From an uncultured Collinsella sp. (GTDB taxonomy: Bacteria; Actinomycetota; Coriobacteriia; Coriobacteriales; Coriobacteriaceae): 5,585 nt of DNA. The DNA lies in the NCBI GenBank assembly GCA_902494585.1, contig CABUUD010000113.1:1-5585 (forward strand). The letters are read 5' to 3'. Numbering within the stretch: position 1 is the stretch's first letter; every line of letters begins with the position of its first letter. A program made the translations under genes and the position numbers. The notes below the pieces were generated by a model. It was not told where the DNA came from. It saw nothing but the letters and a program-made list of their open reading frames with translations, and did not search any database. Below, piece by piece: positions 1 through 5,431 of the stretch.

Positions 1-45
1 CCACCCTACCCCACCACTCCACCCCCTAACTATTGGGCGCCACCC

Positions 46-61
46 CCGAGCATATGTTCGA
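46..61. promoter_or_regulatory. Candidate LexA (SOS) box
   Basis: CGAGCATATGTTCG at 47-60 matches the Gram-positive and actinobacterial LexA operator pattern (CGAAC-4N-GTTCG) with a single mismatch, G for A at the fourth position. A following A at 61 extends the right half-site to GTTCGA. LexA represses DNA-damage genes by binding such sites in their promoters. No target gene is visible in the window. The likeliest target would start left of position 1 on the minus strand. No clear -35/-10 pair can be assigned, so the call rests on the operator match alone. Confidence 0.5.
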
Positions 62-81
62 AAACACAATATGTTGTGTTT
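62..81. repeat. 20-bp palindrome abutting the SOS-like box
   Basis: AAACACAATATGTTGTGTTT has perfect 8-base arms (62-69 and 74-81) around a 4-base centre. It starts one base after the LexA-like dyad. It lies outside any gene and has no T-tract, so an operator for a dimeric regulator is more likely than a terminator. The regulator is unknown. Confidence 0.5.
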
Positions 82-86
82 AATGC

Positions 87-120
87 AAAGGCGGGATGCC
101 ACCTGTAGCACCCCGCCTTT
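87..120. terminator. Hairpin, probable bidirectional terminator
   Basis: AAAGGCGGG (87-95) pairs perfectly with CCCGCCTTT (112-120). Inside it, TGC (97-99) pairs with GCA (108-110) across one mismatch. The A and T ends of the stem place a short T-run at the 3' side on either strand, as in bidirectional terminators. The minus-strand continuation is moderately T-rich (TTTGCATT). It lies about 220 bases past the xerD stop and may be the final stop for the pyrG-xerD transcript, or may serve a convergent gene outside the window. Confidence 0.5.
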
Positions 121-130
121 CAACCTCAAC

Positions 131-149
131 CTTCAAGTTGACCTTGAGG
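131..149. promoter_or_regulatory. MerR-family-like operator dyad (tentative)
   Basis: CTTCAAG (131-137) and CTTGAGG (143-149) form a dyad with six of seven positions matching around TTGAC. This resembles the CTCAAG/CTTGAG arms of SoxR and other MerR-type operators. Those operators sit between -35 and -10 elements spaced 19-20 bp apart, and I cannot find such elements here. The call is therefore weak. Confidence 0.2.
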
Positions 150-248
150 CGATTTTTATGTCCCTTTACATCCCGTTCACATCGCCCCCAAACTCTCCCA
201 CGCGCGGCATGTGCACCCCGCCGCGCCATTGGCCGGTGGCGCAAAATG

Positions 249-310
249 GGACGGACCCCCGATTGCCAAAACGTGCGCAACAGCACGTTCCAGCAATCGG
301 GGGTCCGTCC
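249..310. repeat. Long interrupted hairpin downstream of xerD
   Basis: Perfect 18-base outer arms lie at 249-266 (beginning GGACGGACCCCCG) and 293-310 (ending CGGGGGTCCGTCC). Inside them is a symmetric 3x3 internal loop and then perfect 7-base arms, AACGTGC (270-276) and GCACGTT (283-289), around a 6-base loop. On the minus strand the hairpin begins 33 bases past the xerD stop and is followed by CATTTTGCG, only a weak U-tract. It could be an inefficient terminator, a 3'-end mRNA stabiliser, or one copy of a REP-like dispersed palindrome. Its length and perfection exceed what a normal terminator needs. Confidence 0.8.
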
Positions 311-343
311 TCGGATAGCATGTAATCGCAGCTCAGCAGCGTA

Positions 344-1285
344 TTAGCGATGTGCCAGCGGGTGGGCCGCCAGGTAAACCTCAGTCAGCTGCGTACGATC
401 GACATGCGTGTAGACCTGCGTCGTCGATATATCGGCGTGTCCCAAGATCTCCTGCAGCACGCGAAGGTCCGCGCCGCCCGCGAGCATATGGGTGGCAAAG
501 GAATGGCGCAACGTGTGCGGATGGAGTCCCACCAACCCCACCTGGCGTCCGTAGCGCTCGCATATGACGTGAACACCCTGACGCGACAGACGCCCGCCGT
601 TCTTGTTTAAAAAGACCGCCGGCGTCTCTGTCCCACGAGCATGAGCCGCCAGAAGTCGGCGCCCATCACATATATAGTGCGTCAGGGCACGCGCCGCGCT
701 TCCCACCAAAGGGACCAGACGCTCCTTGGAGCCCTTGCCGCGAACCAGCACAAAGCCGTCATCGGCATGGATATCACTCACATCGAGCCCCACCAGCTCG
801 CTCACGCGCAGGCCGCACCCATACAGCACTTCCAAGATAGCGCGATCGCGCAGACCCATCTCACCATCCGGAAAATCCTGGTCGAGCAATGCCGAAACAT
901 CCTCCACCGAAAGGCACTCCGGCAGGCGCTCGGCCTTTTTTGGCAAACGCAACGCCGCCGTAGGATTTTGGGTCACGGCCCCATCGCGCACCAAAAAGGC
1001 ATACAGGCCTTTGACGGCAGCGAGCGCGCGCTCCACCGAGGCATCGGAATAGCCCCCATCGCGCCGATCGGCGATAAAGTCCTCAATGACCCGCCGACTC
1101 ACGTCCTCAAAGGACGCAATGCCCGTCCGCTCCAGATATGCACAGTAGGTCGTCAGGTCTCGGCGATAGGCGGCAATCGTGTTACGCGCCAAGCCCCGCT
1201 CGACTGCAAGGTAATCAAGAAACTCCCCCGCCGCCACAGCGAGCGGCGAAGGAGCTTCTCCGATATGTTCCCGGTTCGCCGGCAA
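344..1285 (-). CDS. xerD: Site-specific tyrosine recombinase XerD
   Basis: XerD works with a partner recombinase at the dif site to resolve chromosome dimers at cell division. The 313-residue product has an N-terminal SAM-like core-binding domain (about 14-105, with FLDYLAVERGL and NTIAAYRRDL) and a C-terminal catalytic domain. All six catalytic residues are present: R160 (GCGLRVSEL), K184 (RGKGSKER), H257 and R260 (HTLRHSFATH), H283 (ILGHADIS) and the nucleophile Y292 (TTQVYTH). Their spacing equals that of E. coli XerD. The C-terminal HPLA resembles the XerD HPRA tail, and NPTAALRLPKKAERLP also favours XerD over XerC. The start is probably TTG, two bases after the pyrG stop; the only other in-frame candidate is GTG at codon 17. 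There is no well-spaced Shine-Dalgarno, so translation probably depends on pyrG. The role is known from the family; dif is not in this window. Confidence 0.93.
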   Translation of the reverse strand: MPANREHIGEAPSPLAVAAGEFLDYLAVERGLARNTIAAYRRDLTTYCAYLERTGIASFEDVSRRVIEDFIADRRDGGYSDASVERALAAVKGLYAFLVRDGAVTQNPTAALRLPKKAERLPECLSVEDVSALLDQDFPDGEMGLRDRAILEVLYGCGLRVSELVGLDVSDIHADDGFVLVRGKGSKERLVPLVGSAARALTHYICDGRRLLAAHARGTETPAVFLNKNGGRLSRQGVHVICERYGRQVGLVGLHPHTLRHSFATHMLAGGADLRVLQEILGHADISTTQVYTHVDRTQLTEVYLAAHPLAHR

Positions 1286-1287
1286 CC

Positions 1288-2949
1288 TTAGTCCATCGCA
1301 CGATTCATGGGCGTCACCTGTAGGCGATCGACGCCCTCATGCTGGCCAATCGAGGCACGCACGAACTCTCGGAATAGCGGCTGAGGATTGGTGGGGCGGC
1401 TCTTAAACTCGGGGTGAGCCTGGGTGGCCACGAACCACGGGTGCACATCGCGCGGCAGCTCGACCATCTCGACCAGACGCTCATCAGGCGAAAGGCCCGA
1501 GATGACAAGACCGGCGTCCTCGAGCTGATCGCGGAAGGCATTGTTGAACTCAAAACGGTGACGGTGGCGCTCGTAGACAAGCTCCTCGCCATACGCCTCA
1601 CGCGCGAGGGTATCGGCAGCGAGCTTGCACGGATAGGCGCCCAGGCGCATGGTGCCGCCCTTCTCGGTCACGTCCTCCTGCGAGCTCATCAAGTCGATGA
1701 CGCTAAACGGACCGTCCGGATCAAACTCGGAGGAGCTGGCACCGGCAAGGCCGACAACGTTGCGGGCGAACTCGCACACGGCAACCTGCATACCCAGGCA
1801 AATGCCCAGATACGGAATCTTGTGCTCGCGAGCAAACTCGGCAGCAAGGATCTTGCCCTCCAGGGCGCGCTTGCCAAAGCCGCCGGGAACCAGGATGCCC
1901 GATGCGTCGCCCAGAACCTCATTGACGTTTTCGGCATCGAGGCTCTCACCATCGACCAGCTGCACATCTACGTGACGATCGTAGAAAACGCCCGCGTGAT
2001 GCAGGGCCTCGATAACCGACAGATATGCATCGGGAAGCTGGGTGTACTTTCCCACGACGGCAACCTTAACCTTATCGGCGTGATGGTTGGCATGGTTTTG
2101 CTTGCGCAGGAACTCATTCCATGCGCTCATATCGCGCTCGCGCGGATCGAGGCCAAGGCGCTCGCAAATGCGCAGGTCAAAGTCCTGCTCCGCGAGCAGC
2201 TGCGGCACGTCGTAAATGCTCGCGCAATCCTCGTTGGTAAAGACACAGTCGGTGTCGACGTCGCAGAAACTCGCGATCTTGCCGCGGATAGCGTCATCAA
2301 TATGGTGATCGGAGCGCAGCACAATAATGTCGGGCTGGATACCAAAGCTGCGCAGCTCCTTGACGGAGTGCTGCGTGGGCTTGGTCTTAACCTCGTGGGC
2401 GGCGGCGATATAGGGAACGAGCGATACGTGGATGTAGCAGACGTTCTCGGGACCGGCCTCCTTGCGGTACTGGCGGATAGCCTCCACGAACGGCTGCGAC
2501 TCGATGTCGCCGATCGTGCCACCCAGCTCGGTAATGACAACGTCGGAGCCAGTCTGCTCCTCAATGCGGCGGAATTTGTCCTTGATAGCATTGGTGACGT
2601 GCGGGATCACCTGGACGGTACCGCCCAAAAAGTCACCGCGACGCTCGCGGGCAATCAGGCTCTTGTAAATGGCGCCCGTCGTAAAGTTAGAATCGCGGGT
2701 CAGGTTCTCGTCAATAAAGCGCTCGTAGTGGCCCAGGTCCAGATCGGACTCGTAGCCGTCCTCGGTCACAAAGACCTCACCGTGCTGGAACGGGCTCATG
2801 GTACCGGGGTCGACGTTCAGATACGGGTCGGCCTTCTGCATCGTCACCTTGTAGCCGCGCGACTTGAGCAAACGGCCCAGCGATGCCGCGGTAATGCCCT
2901 TGCCCAAAGACGAAACCACGCCGCCGGTCACAAACACATGCTTAGTCAT
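1288..2949 (-). CDS. pyrG: CTP synthase (glutamine-hydrolysing)
   Basis: PyrG makes CTP from UTP, ATP and glutamine, the last step of de novo pyrimidine nucleotide synthesis in the cytosol. The 553-residue length is normal for the family. The synthase domain (about 1-270) shows the nucleotide loop GGVVSSLGKG (9-18), DLDLGHYERF with metal-binding D71, and ELGGTIGDIESQPF with E141. The class I glutamine amidotransferase domain (about 294-535) shows the oxyanion loop VPGGFG, nucleophile C384 in GICLGMQ, and H512 and E514 in AHPEFKSRP. Nothing essential is missing. The ATG is preceded by a modest GCAGGT about 9 bases upstream. A leader of about 50 nt carries a hairpin. The gene lies after the terminator of the winged-helix gene, so it has its own promoter, and it is cotranscribed with xerD. 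Confidence 0.98.
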   Translation of the reverse strand: MTKHVFVTGGVVSSLGKGITAASLGRLLKSRGYKVTMQKADPYLNVDPGTMSPFQHGEVFVTEDGYESDLDLGHYERFIDENLTRDSNFTTGAIYKSLIARERRGDFLGGTVQVIPHVTNAIKDKFRRIEEQTGSDVVITELGGTIGDIESQPFVEAIRQYRKEAGPENVCYIHVSLVPYIAAAHEVKTKPTQHSVKELRSFGIQPDIIVLRSDHHIDDAIRGKIASFCDVDTDCVFTNEDCASIYDVPQLLAEQDFDLRICERLGLDPRERDMSAWNEFLRKQNHANHHADKVKVAVVGKYTQLPDAYLSVIEALHHAGVFYDRHVDVQLVDGESLDAENVNEVLGDASGILVPGGFGKRALEGKILAAEFAREHKIPYLGICLGMQVAVCEFARNVVGLAGASSSEFDPDGPFSVIDLMSSQEDVTEKGGTMRLGAYPCKLAADTLAREAYGEELVYERHRHRFEFNNAFRDQLEDAGLVISGLSPDERLVEMVELPRDVHPWFVATQAHPEFKSRPTNPQPLFREFVRASIGQHEGVDRLQVTPMNRAMD

Positions 2950-2967
2950 ATTGAATTACCTGCGCTT

Positions 2968-2999
2968 CCCGTAGAAGTTGTCCATACACATCTTACGGG
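2968..2999 (-). promoter_or_regulatory. pyrG 5' leader hairpin
   Basis: On the minus strand CCCGTA (2999-2994) can pair with TACGGG (2973-2968) across a 20-base loop, 18 bases before the pyrG start codon. If the TACAAT box at 3010-3005 is the -10, the left arm lies almost at the 5' end of the transcript, so the mRNA would begin with a stem. No U-tract follows, so it is not an intrinsic terminator. It could affect mRNA stability, translation or CTP-dependent start-site behaviour; the sequence does not show which. Confidence 0.4.
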
Positions 3000-3004
3000 T
3001 CTTC

Positions 3005-3010
3005 ATTGTA
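3005..3010 (-). promoter_or_regulatory. Candidate -10 box of pyrG
   Basis: TACAAT on the minus strand differs from TATAAT at one position. It lies between the upstream terminator and the pyrG start and would place the transcript start near 3000-2997. No good -35 is found 16-18 bases upstream, so the assignment is moderate. Confidence 0.4.
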
Positions 3011-3070
3011 ATACTCGAGAAAGAAGCAGTTCGCCATTTTTCACCAAAGTGCTTGCATTTCTCCATCTCG

Positions 3071-3102
3071 AAACAAAACGCCGCCCGGGACCCGAGCGGC
3101 GT
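3071..3102 (-). terminator. Intrinsic terminator of the winged-helix gene
   Basis: On the minus strand ACGCCGCTCGGG (3102-3091) faces CCCGGGCGGCGT (3089-3078). This gives a GC-rich stem of about ten usable pairs, including one G-U pair, with a tiny loop. It is followed by TTTTGTTT (to 3071). It begins about 24 bases past the stop codon at 3127 and separates this gene from pyrG. Confidence 0.9.
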
Positions 3103-3126
3103 AGCAACAACTTAGGCGGCAGATCG

Positions 3127-3462
3127 CTACCGATCGGCAAGCTCGTCCCTGAGCATATCCCGAACGAGCATACCCGCGCGGATGCCTTTCAGATACCACC
3201 CGCCACGCTCGGTAAGGCAAATACCATTTGCAAGCTGGCCGCCATCCTCGCTATAACGCGAAACGACCTCGATCAAACCGTCAGAATCCAAGCGCTCAAT
3301 TGCGGCGCGGGCTCGATACGGAGACACCCCAACGTGCTCCGCAAGCGTTTTGCGCGAGAAGCCATATGTCCCGCCACTTTCGGATTGCTGGGCAATCTCC
3401 ATCAACACCAGCACTTCGACACGCTTCATATCGTTGACACTCGCACGACCCTTGCCCGCCAT
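3127..3462 (-). CDS. Small winged-helix DNA-binding protein
   Basis: The 111-residue product looks like a single winged helix-turn-helix domain. A leading helix (MKRVEVLVLMEIAQQ, 12-26) precedes the helix-turn-helix FSRKTLAEHVGVSPYRARAA (35-54). IERLDSDGLIEVVSRYS then runs into a wing with LTERGGWYL (83-91). The layout is that of MarR-like or PadR-like transcription factors, but I cannot name a family or target. There is no ligand-binding or dimerisation domain beyond the C-terminal helix (GMLVRDMLRDELAD). I chose the ATG at 3462 because an excellent AGAGGAGG lies 5 bases upstream. A GTG at 3516 would add 18 residues but has no suitable ribosome binding site. The gene stands alone between two terminators with its own promoter. 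Autoregulation is plausible but not shown. Confidence 0.85.
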   Translation of the reverse strand: MAGKGRASVNDMKRVEVLVLMEIAQQSESGGTYGFSRKTLAEHVGVSPYRARAAIERLDSDGLIEVVSRYSEDGGQLANGICLTERGGWYLKGIRAGMLVRDMLRDELADR

Positions 3463-3467
3463 GGCAG

Positions 3468-3475
3468 CCTCCTCT
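3468..3475 (-). promoter_or_regulatory. Strong ribosome binding site of the winged-helix gene
   Basis: AGAGGAGG on the minus strand, 5 bases before the ATG at 3462, fixes that start over the upstream GTG at 3516. It overlaps the stop codon of a possible upstream leader peptide, an arrangement suited to translational coupling. Confidence 0.85.
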
Positions 3476-3545
3476 AACCGAGCACGAGCATCCAGCGCAC
3501 CGTGCACGACCGACACACCTCACGATGGCAGGTAATATCCATCAT
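3474..3545 (-). CDS. Possible 23-residue cysteine-containing leader peptide
   Basis: A short open frame on the minus strand begins ATG ATG at 3545 and ends in TAG at 3476-3474, inside the ribosome binding site of the winged-helix gene. The translation begins MMDITCHREVCRSCTVRW, with cysteines at 6, 11 and 14, and ends MLVLG. It lies in the ~110-nt leader downstream of the probable promoter. A weak GGGA about 7 bases upstream is the only possible Shine-Dalgarno. A second small frame (3552-3520, MPHDGYYLPS) overlaps it. It could be a regulatory leader peptide or a chance frame; nothing shows translation directly. Confidence 0.25.
   Translation of the reverse strand: MMDITCHREVCRSCTVRWMLVLG
3527..3535. 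repeat. Direct repeat GGCAGGTAA, copy 1
   Basis: GGCAGGTAA is found here and again at 3606-3614, 79 bases away. One copy lies on each side of the probable promoter of the winged-helix gene. This could be a pair of sites for a regulator, possibly the gene's own product. Nine bases repeated in a short region may also be chance. Confidence 0.3.
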
Positions 3546-3579
3546 GCGGCATCCCGCTAAGGATGAAACAGTTACGATT

Positions 3580-3587
3580 ATTGTATA
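3580..3587 (-). promoter_or_regulatory. Probable -10 region of the winged-helix gene
   Basis: TATACAAT on the minus strand contains TACAAT (one mismatch to the consensus -10). It sits between the UPF0371 gene terminator and the winged-helix gene. No good -35 is seen at 16-18 bases. It would give a leader of about 110 nt, long for such a small gene. Confidence 0.5.
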
Positions 3588-3605
3588 CCGCCCAAATTGT
3601 TTTTA

Positions 3606-3614
3606 GGCAGGTAA
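3606..3614. repeat. Direct repeat GGCAGGTAA, copy 2
   Basis: Second copy of the 9-base repeat seen at 3527-3535. It lies about 20-30 bases upstream of the putative -10, where a repressor or activator could act. Confidence 0.3.
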
Positions 3615-3618
3615 ACGG

Positions 3619-3637
3619 CTATTTTTCGCCGAAATAG
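3619..3637. repeat. Short inverted repeat upstream of the winged-helix promoter
   Basis: CTATTT (3619-3624) and AAATAG (3632-3637) flank a 7-base centre, TTCGCCG. The stem is AT-rich and weak, so an operator is likelier than an RNA structure. It lies between the upstream terminator and the promoter. Confidence 0.3.
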
Positions 3638-3651
3638 ACGCTTTATTGATC

Positions 3652-3684
3652 AAAAAGCCGTACCGGGCGCTAACCCGATACGGC
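3652..3684 (-). terminator. Intrinsic terminator of the UPF0371 gene
   Basis: On the minus strand GCCGTATCGGG (3684-3674) pairs with CCCGGTACGGC (3667-3657), 11 pairs with one U-G. The loop is 6 bases and TTTTT follows (3656-3652). It lies 34 bases past the stop codon at 3719. Confidence 0.95.
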
Positions 3685-3700
3685 CAAAAGGCGATGCAAT

Positions 3701-3710
3701 TACCGCGGTA
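3701..3710. repeat. 10-bp perfect palindrome after the UPF0371 stop
   Basis: TACCGCGGTA sits between the stop codon and the terminator. It has no loop, so it cannot form a good RNA hairpin. Its meaning is unknown and it may be chance. Confidence 0.3.
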
Positions 3711-3718
3711 CTTCAAAC

Positions 3719-5200
3719 TTAGCGATGGAAGAAACCACGACGCTCAAACTTGGGCTCGCAGCACACGTTGATGCCCAGTTTACGCAACACCGTCTCGTCC
3801 GTCGGCGAGATAATCACGCTAAAGAAGGCATCGCAACCGCGCAGCTGCTCCAGGCCCGAAAGGACACGAGCGGCCGTCTCGCTCGTAGCCGAGGTGATCG
3901 ACAGCGCCATAAGCGTCTCGTCGGTGTGAAGGCGCGGGTTTTTGCTGCCCAGGAAATGCGTCTTGAGCTTGCTGATGGGCTCGATCGCATCGTCGCTGAT
4001 GACTTCAAGCTCAAGGTCGACGCCCGAAACATGCTTGAGAGCGTTCATAATGAGCGAACTTGCGGCGCCCAGGCGCGTGGAGGTCTTACCGGTCACCACG
4101 GAACCGTCCGGCATGACCATGGCGCCCACGGGACCACCCGTCAGTTGCTCCCTGGTTAAGGCCGCCGAGCGCGCCGGTGAGTAGTTCTTATCGATGCCGG
4201 CCTTCTTCATAATAATCTTGAGACGGTCGACTTGCTCATCGCCCACGCCGGTACGGCGCACATTTTCGACCGCGGTAAAGTAGCGGCGGACGATCTCCAT
4301 CTTAGAAGCGTCACGGCAGGCATCGTCATCGGTGATGGCAAAGCCGACCATATTGACGCCCATGTCCGTGGGACTCTGGTAGGGGCTCTTGCCTAGGATC
4401 TTTTCCATCAGGGCACGGACCACCGGGAAGGCCTCGACGTCGCGGTTGTAGTTGACCGTGGTCTTGTTGTAGGCCTCAAGGTGAAAGGAATCGATGATGT
4501 TGGCATCGTCGAGGTCCGCCGTGGCGGCCTCGTAGGCAATATTGACCGGATGCGTCAGGGGAAGATTCCAGACCGGGAAGGTCTCAAACTTGGCATAACC
4601 GGCGGCGGTGCCGTGCTTATGCTCGTGATACAGCTGTGAGAGGCAGGTGGCGAGCTTGCCCGAGCCAGGGCCGGGCGCCGTCACGACAACGAGCGGACGC
4701 GTGGTCTCGACGAACTCGTTCTTGCCGTAGCCTTCGTCAGAAACGATCAGATCGACGTCGTGCGGATAGCCCTCAATGGGATAATGCAGCTTGGCGGGAA
4801 TGCCGAGTGCATTCAGACGATTGCGGAAGACGTCGGCAGCGGGCTGACCGGCATACTGCGTGATAACCACGGCCGCGACAGCAAAACCGTTGCCGCGGAA
4901 CAGATCGACCAGGCGCAAAACGTCCTCGTCATAGGTAATGCCCAAGTCGCCACGGGCCTTGTTCTTCTCGATATGGTTCGCATTGATTGCGATGATGACC
5001 TCGACGTCATCGGCAATGCTCTTGAGCATGCGGAACTTACTGTCCGGTTCAAAACCCGGCAGCACGCGGCTCGCATGATAGTCATCGAACAGCTTGCCGC
5101 CAAACTCCAAATACAGTTTGCCGCCAAACTGCGAGATGCGCTCCTTAATGTGAGCAGCCTGCAGCTCGATATATTTCGCGTTGTCGAAACCCTGGCGCAT
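3719..5200 (-). CDS. UPF0371/DUF1846 family protein of unknown function
   Basis: The 493-residue product matches the well-conserved UPF0371 (DUF1846) family along its whole length as I recall it. The N-terminus has MRQGFDNAKYIELQ and LYLEFGGKLFDDYHASRVLP (30-49). A central block has INANHIEKNK, RGDLGITYDEDVLRL and DVDLIVSDEGYGKN. A glycine-rich APGPGSGKLAT (175-185) follows. It resembles a P-loop but does not fit Walker A, since L follows K182. Other conserved blocks are GYAKFETFPVWNLPL, HPVNIAYEAATADL, TTVNYNRDVEAFPV and SPTDMGVNMVGF. No signal peptide or membrane segment is seen, so it is probably cytosolic. The biochemical role is not established. I chose ATG 5200 because GGGAG lies 6 bases upstream and family members start MR-GFD. 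An ATG at 5224 would lie only about 9 bases from the predicted transcript start. It is a single-gene transcription unit. Confidence 0.95.
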   Translation of the reverse strand: MRQGFDNAKYIELQAAHIKERISQFGGKLYLEFGGKLFDDYHASRVLPGFEPDSKFRMLKSIADDVEVIIAINANHIEKNKARGDLGITYDEDVLRLVDLFRGNGFAVAAVVITQYAGQPAADVFRNRLNALGIPAKLHYPIEGYPHDVDLIVSDEGYGKNEFVETTRPLVVVTAPGPGSGKLATCLSQLYHEHKHGTAAGYAKFETFPVWNLPLTHPVNIAYEAATADLDDANIIDSFHLEAYNKTTVNYNRDVEAFPVVRALMEKILGKSPYQSPTDMGVNMVGFAITDDDACRDASKMEIVRRYFTAVENVRRTGVGDEQVDRLKIIMKKAGIDKNYSPARSAALTREQLTGGPVGAMVMPDGSVVTGKTSTRLGAASSLIMNALKHVSGVDLELEVISDDAIEPISKLKTHFLGSKNPRLHTDETLMALSITSATSETAARVLSGLEQLRGCDAFFSVIISPTDETVLRKLGINVCCEPKFERRGFFHR

Positions 5201-5206
5201 GTATGG

Positions 5207-5211
5207 CTCCC
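5207..5211 (-). promoter_or_regulatory. Ribosome binding site deciding the UPF0371 start
   Basis: GGGAG on the minus strand lies 6 bases before the ATG at 5200. The in-frame ATG at 5224 has no such site. Confidence 0.75.
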
Positions 5212-5239
5212 GTCCCGTTTCCATTTAATGTCCTAGGCG

Positions 5240-5245
5240 ATTATA
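5240..5245 (-). promoter_or_regulatory. -10 box of the UPF0371 gene
   Basis: A perfect TATAAT on the minus strand predicts a start near 5233 and a ~33-nt leader before the ATG at 5200. The 16-18 bases upstream are G-rich with no recognisable -35, so an activator or another sigma preference may be involved. Confidence 0.65.
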
Positions 5246-5358
5246 ACGGAGCCCGCCCTCCCCGATACCCAGACCATCAACAGGCACCAACCAAACACGC
5301 TCACCACAACCACCGGGGACCCGGGGCAGCTCGTTTGGAACGGGGAACAAGTCACTCA

Positions 5359-5401
5359 GCACCAACAACAAAAACGTCGCAGGCAGAGCTGAAGCCAGCG
5401 A
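5359..5401. repeat. ~43-bp direct repeat, copy 1
   Basis: This copy begins GCACCAACAA, contains AACGTCGCAGG (5373-5383) and continues GAGC-2N-AAG-N-CAG. Aligned without gaps to the copy at 5432-5474, I count 32 of 43 positions identical. The copies are 73 bases apart. GCACCAAC also recurs at 5284-5291, 75 bases upstream, perhaps the remnant of a third copy. It is a tandem-like or dispersed element of unknown type. Confidence 0.7.
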
Positions 5402-5431
5402 ACGGGCACCAGAGCGAGCAAGCTTCCCCCT

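Larger units (their letters stand above)
1..343. other. Intergenic region rich in dyad symmetries
   Basis: No convincing gene lies here. Short open frames exist on both strands but have no ribosome binding site and low-complexity proline- or arginine-rich translations. The first ~47 bases are strongly C-rich on the plus strand, with C runs at 4-6, 9-12, 22-26 and 43-47. The region then holds, in order, a LexA-box-like sequence, an AT-rich palindrome, a terminator-like hairpin, a MerR-type dyad and a long interrupted hairpin. I infer the end of the xerD transcript and possibly the control region of a gene lying beyond the left edge. Confidence 0.7.

Noticed and set aside
249..310. Integron attC site or dif site near xerD
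   Set aside because: The hairpin lacks attC core-site boxes and extrahelical bases, and no 28-bp dif-like sequence with two recombinase half-sites was found.
1..325. Plus-strand frames open from the left edge (one ending at 108, one at 325) as the tail of an incoming gene
   Set aside because: The translations are proline-rich or compositionally odd. One stops in the loop of the 87-120 hairpin and the other ends just past the 249-310 hairpin. Neither shows a domain.
641..1291. A 216-codon plus-strand open frame opposite xerD
   Set aside because: XerD on the other strand has all catalytic residues in order. The antisense translation is low in recognisable features and repeats the shadow pattern seen opposite pyrG.
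1414..3477. A 687-codon plus-strand open frame opposite pyrG
   Set aside because: It is antisense to an intact, clearly recognisable CTP synthase. It runs across a terminator, a promoter region and half of the winged-helix gene, and has no ribosome binding site. High third-position GC of the real genes explains the absence of stops.
3463..3516. GTG 3516 as the start of the winged-helix protein
   Set aside because: The AGAGGAGG 5 bases before ATG 3462 is a far better initiation site, and the extra 18 residues do not resemble a domain.
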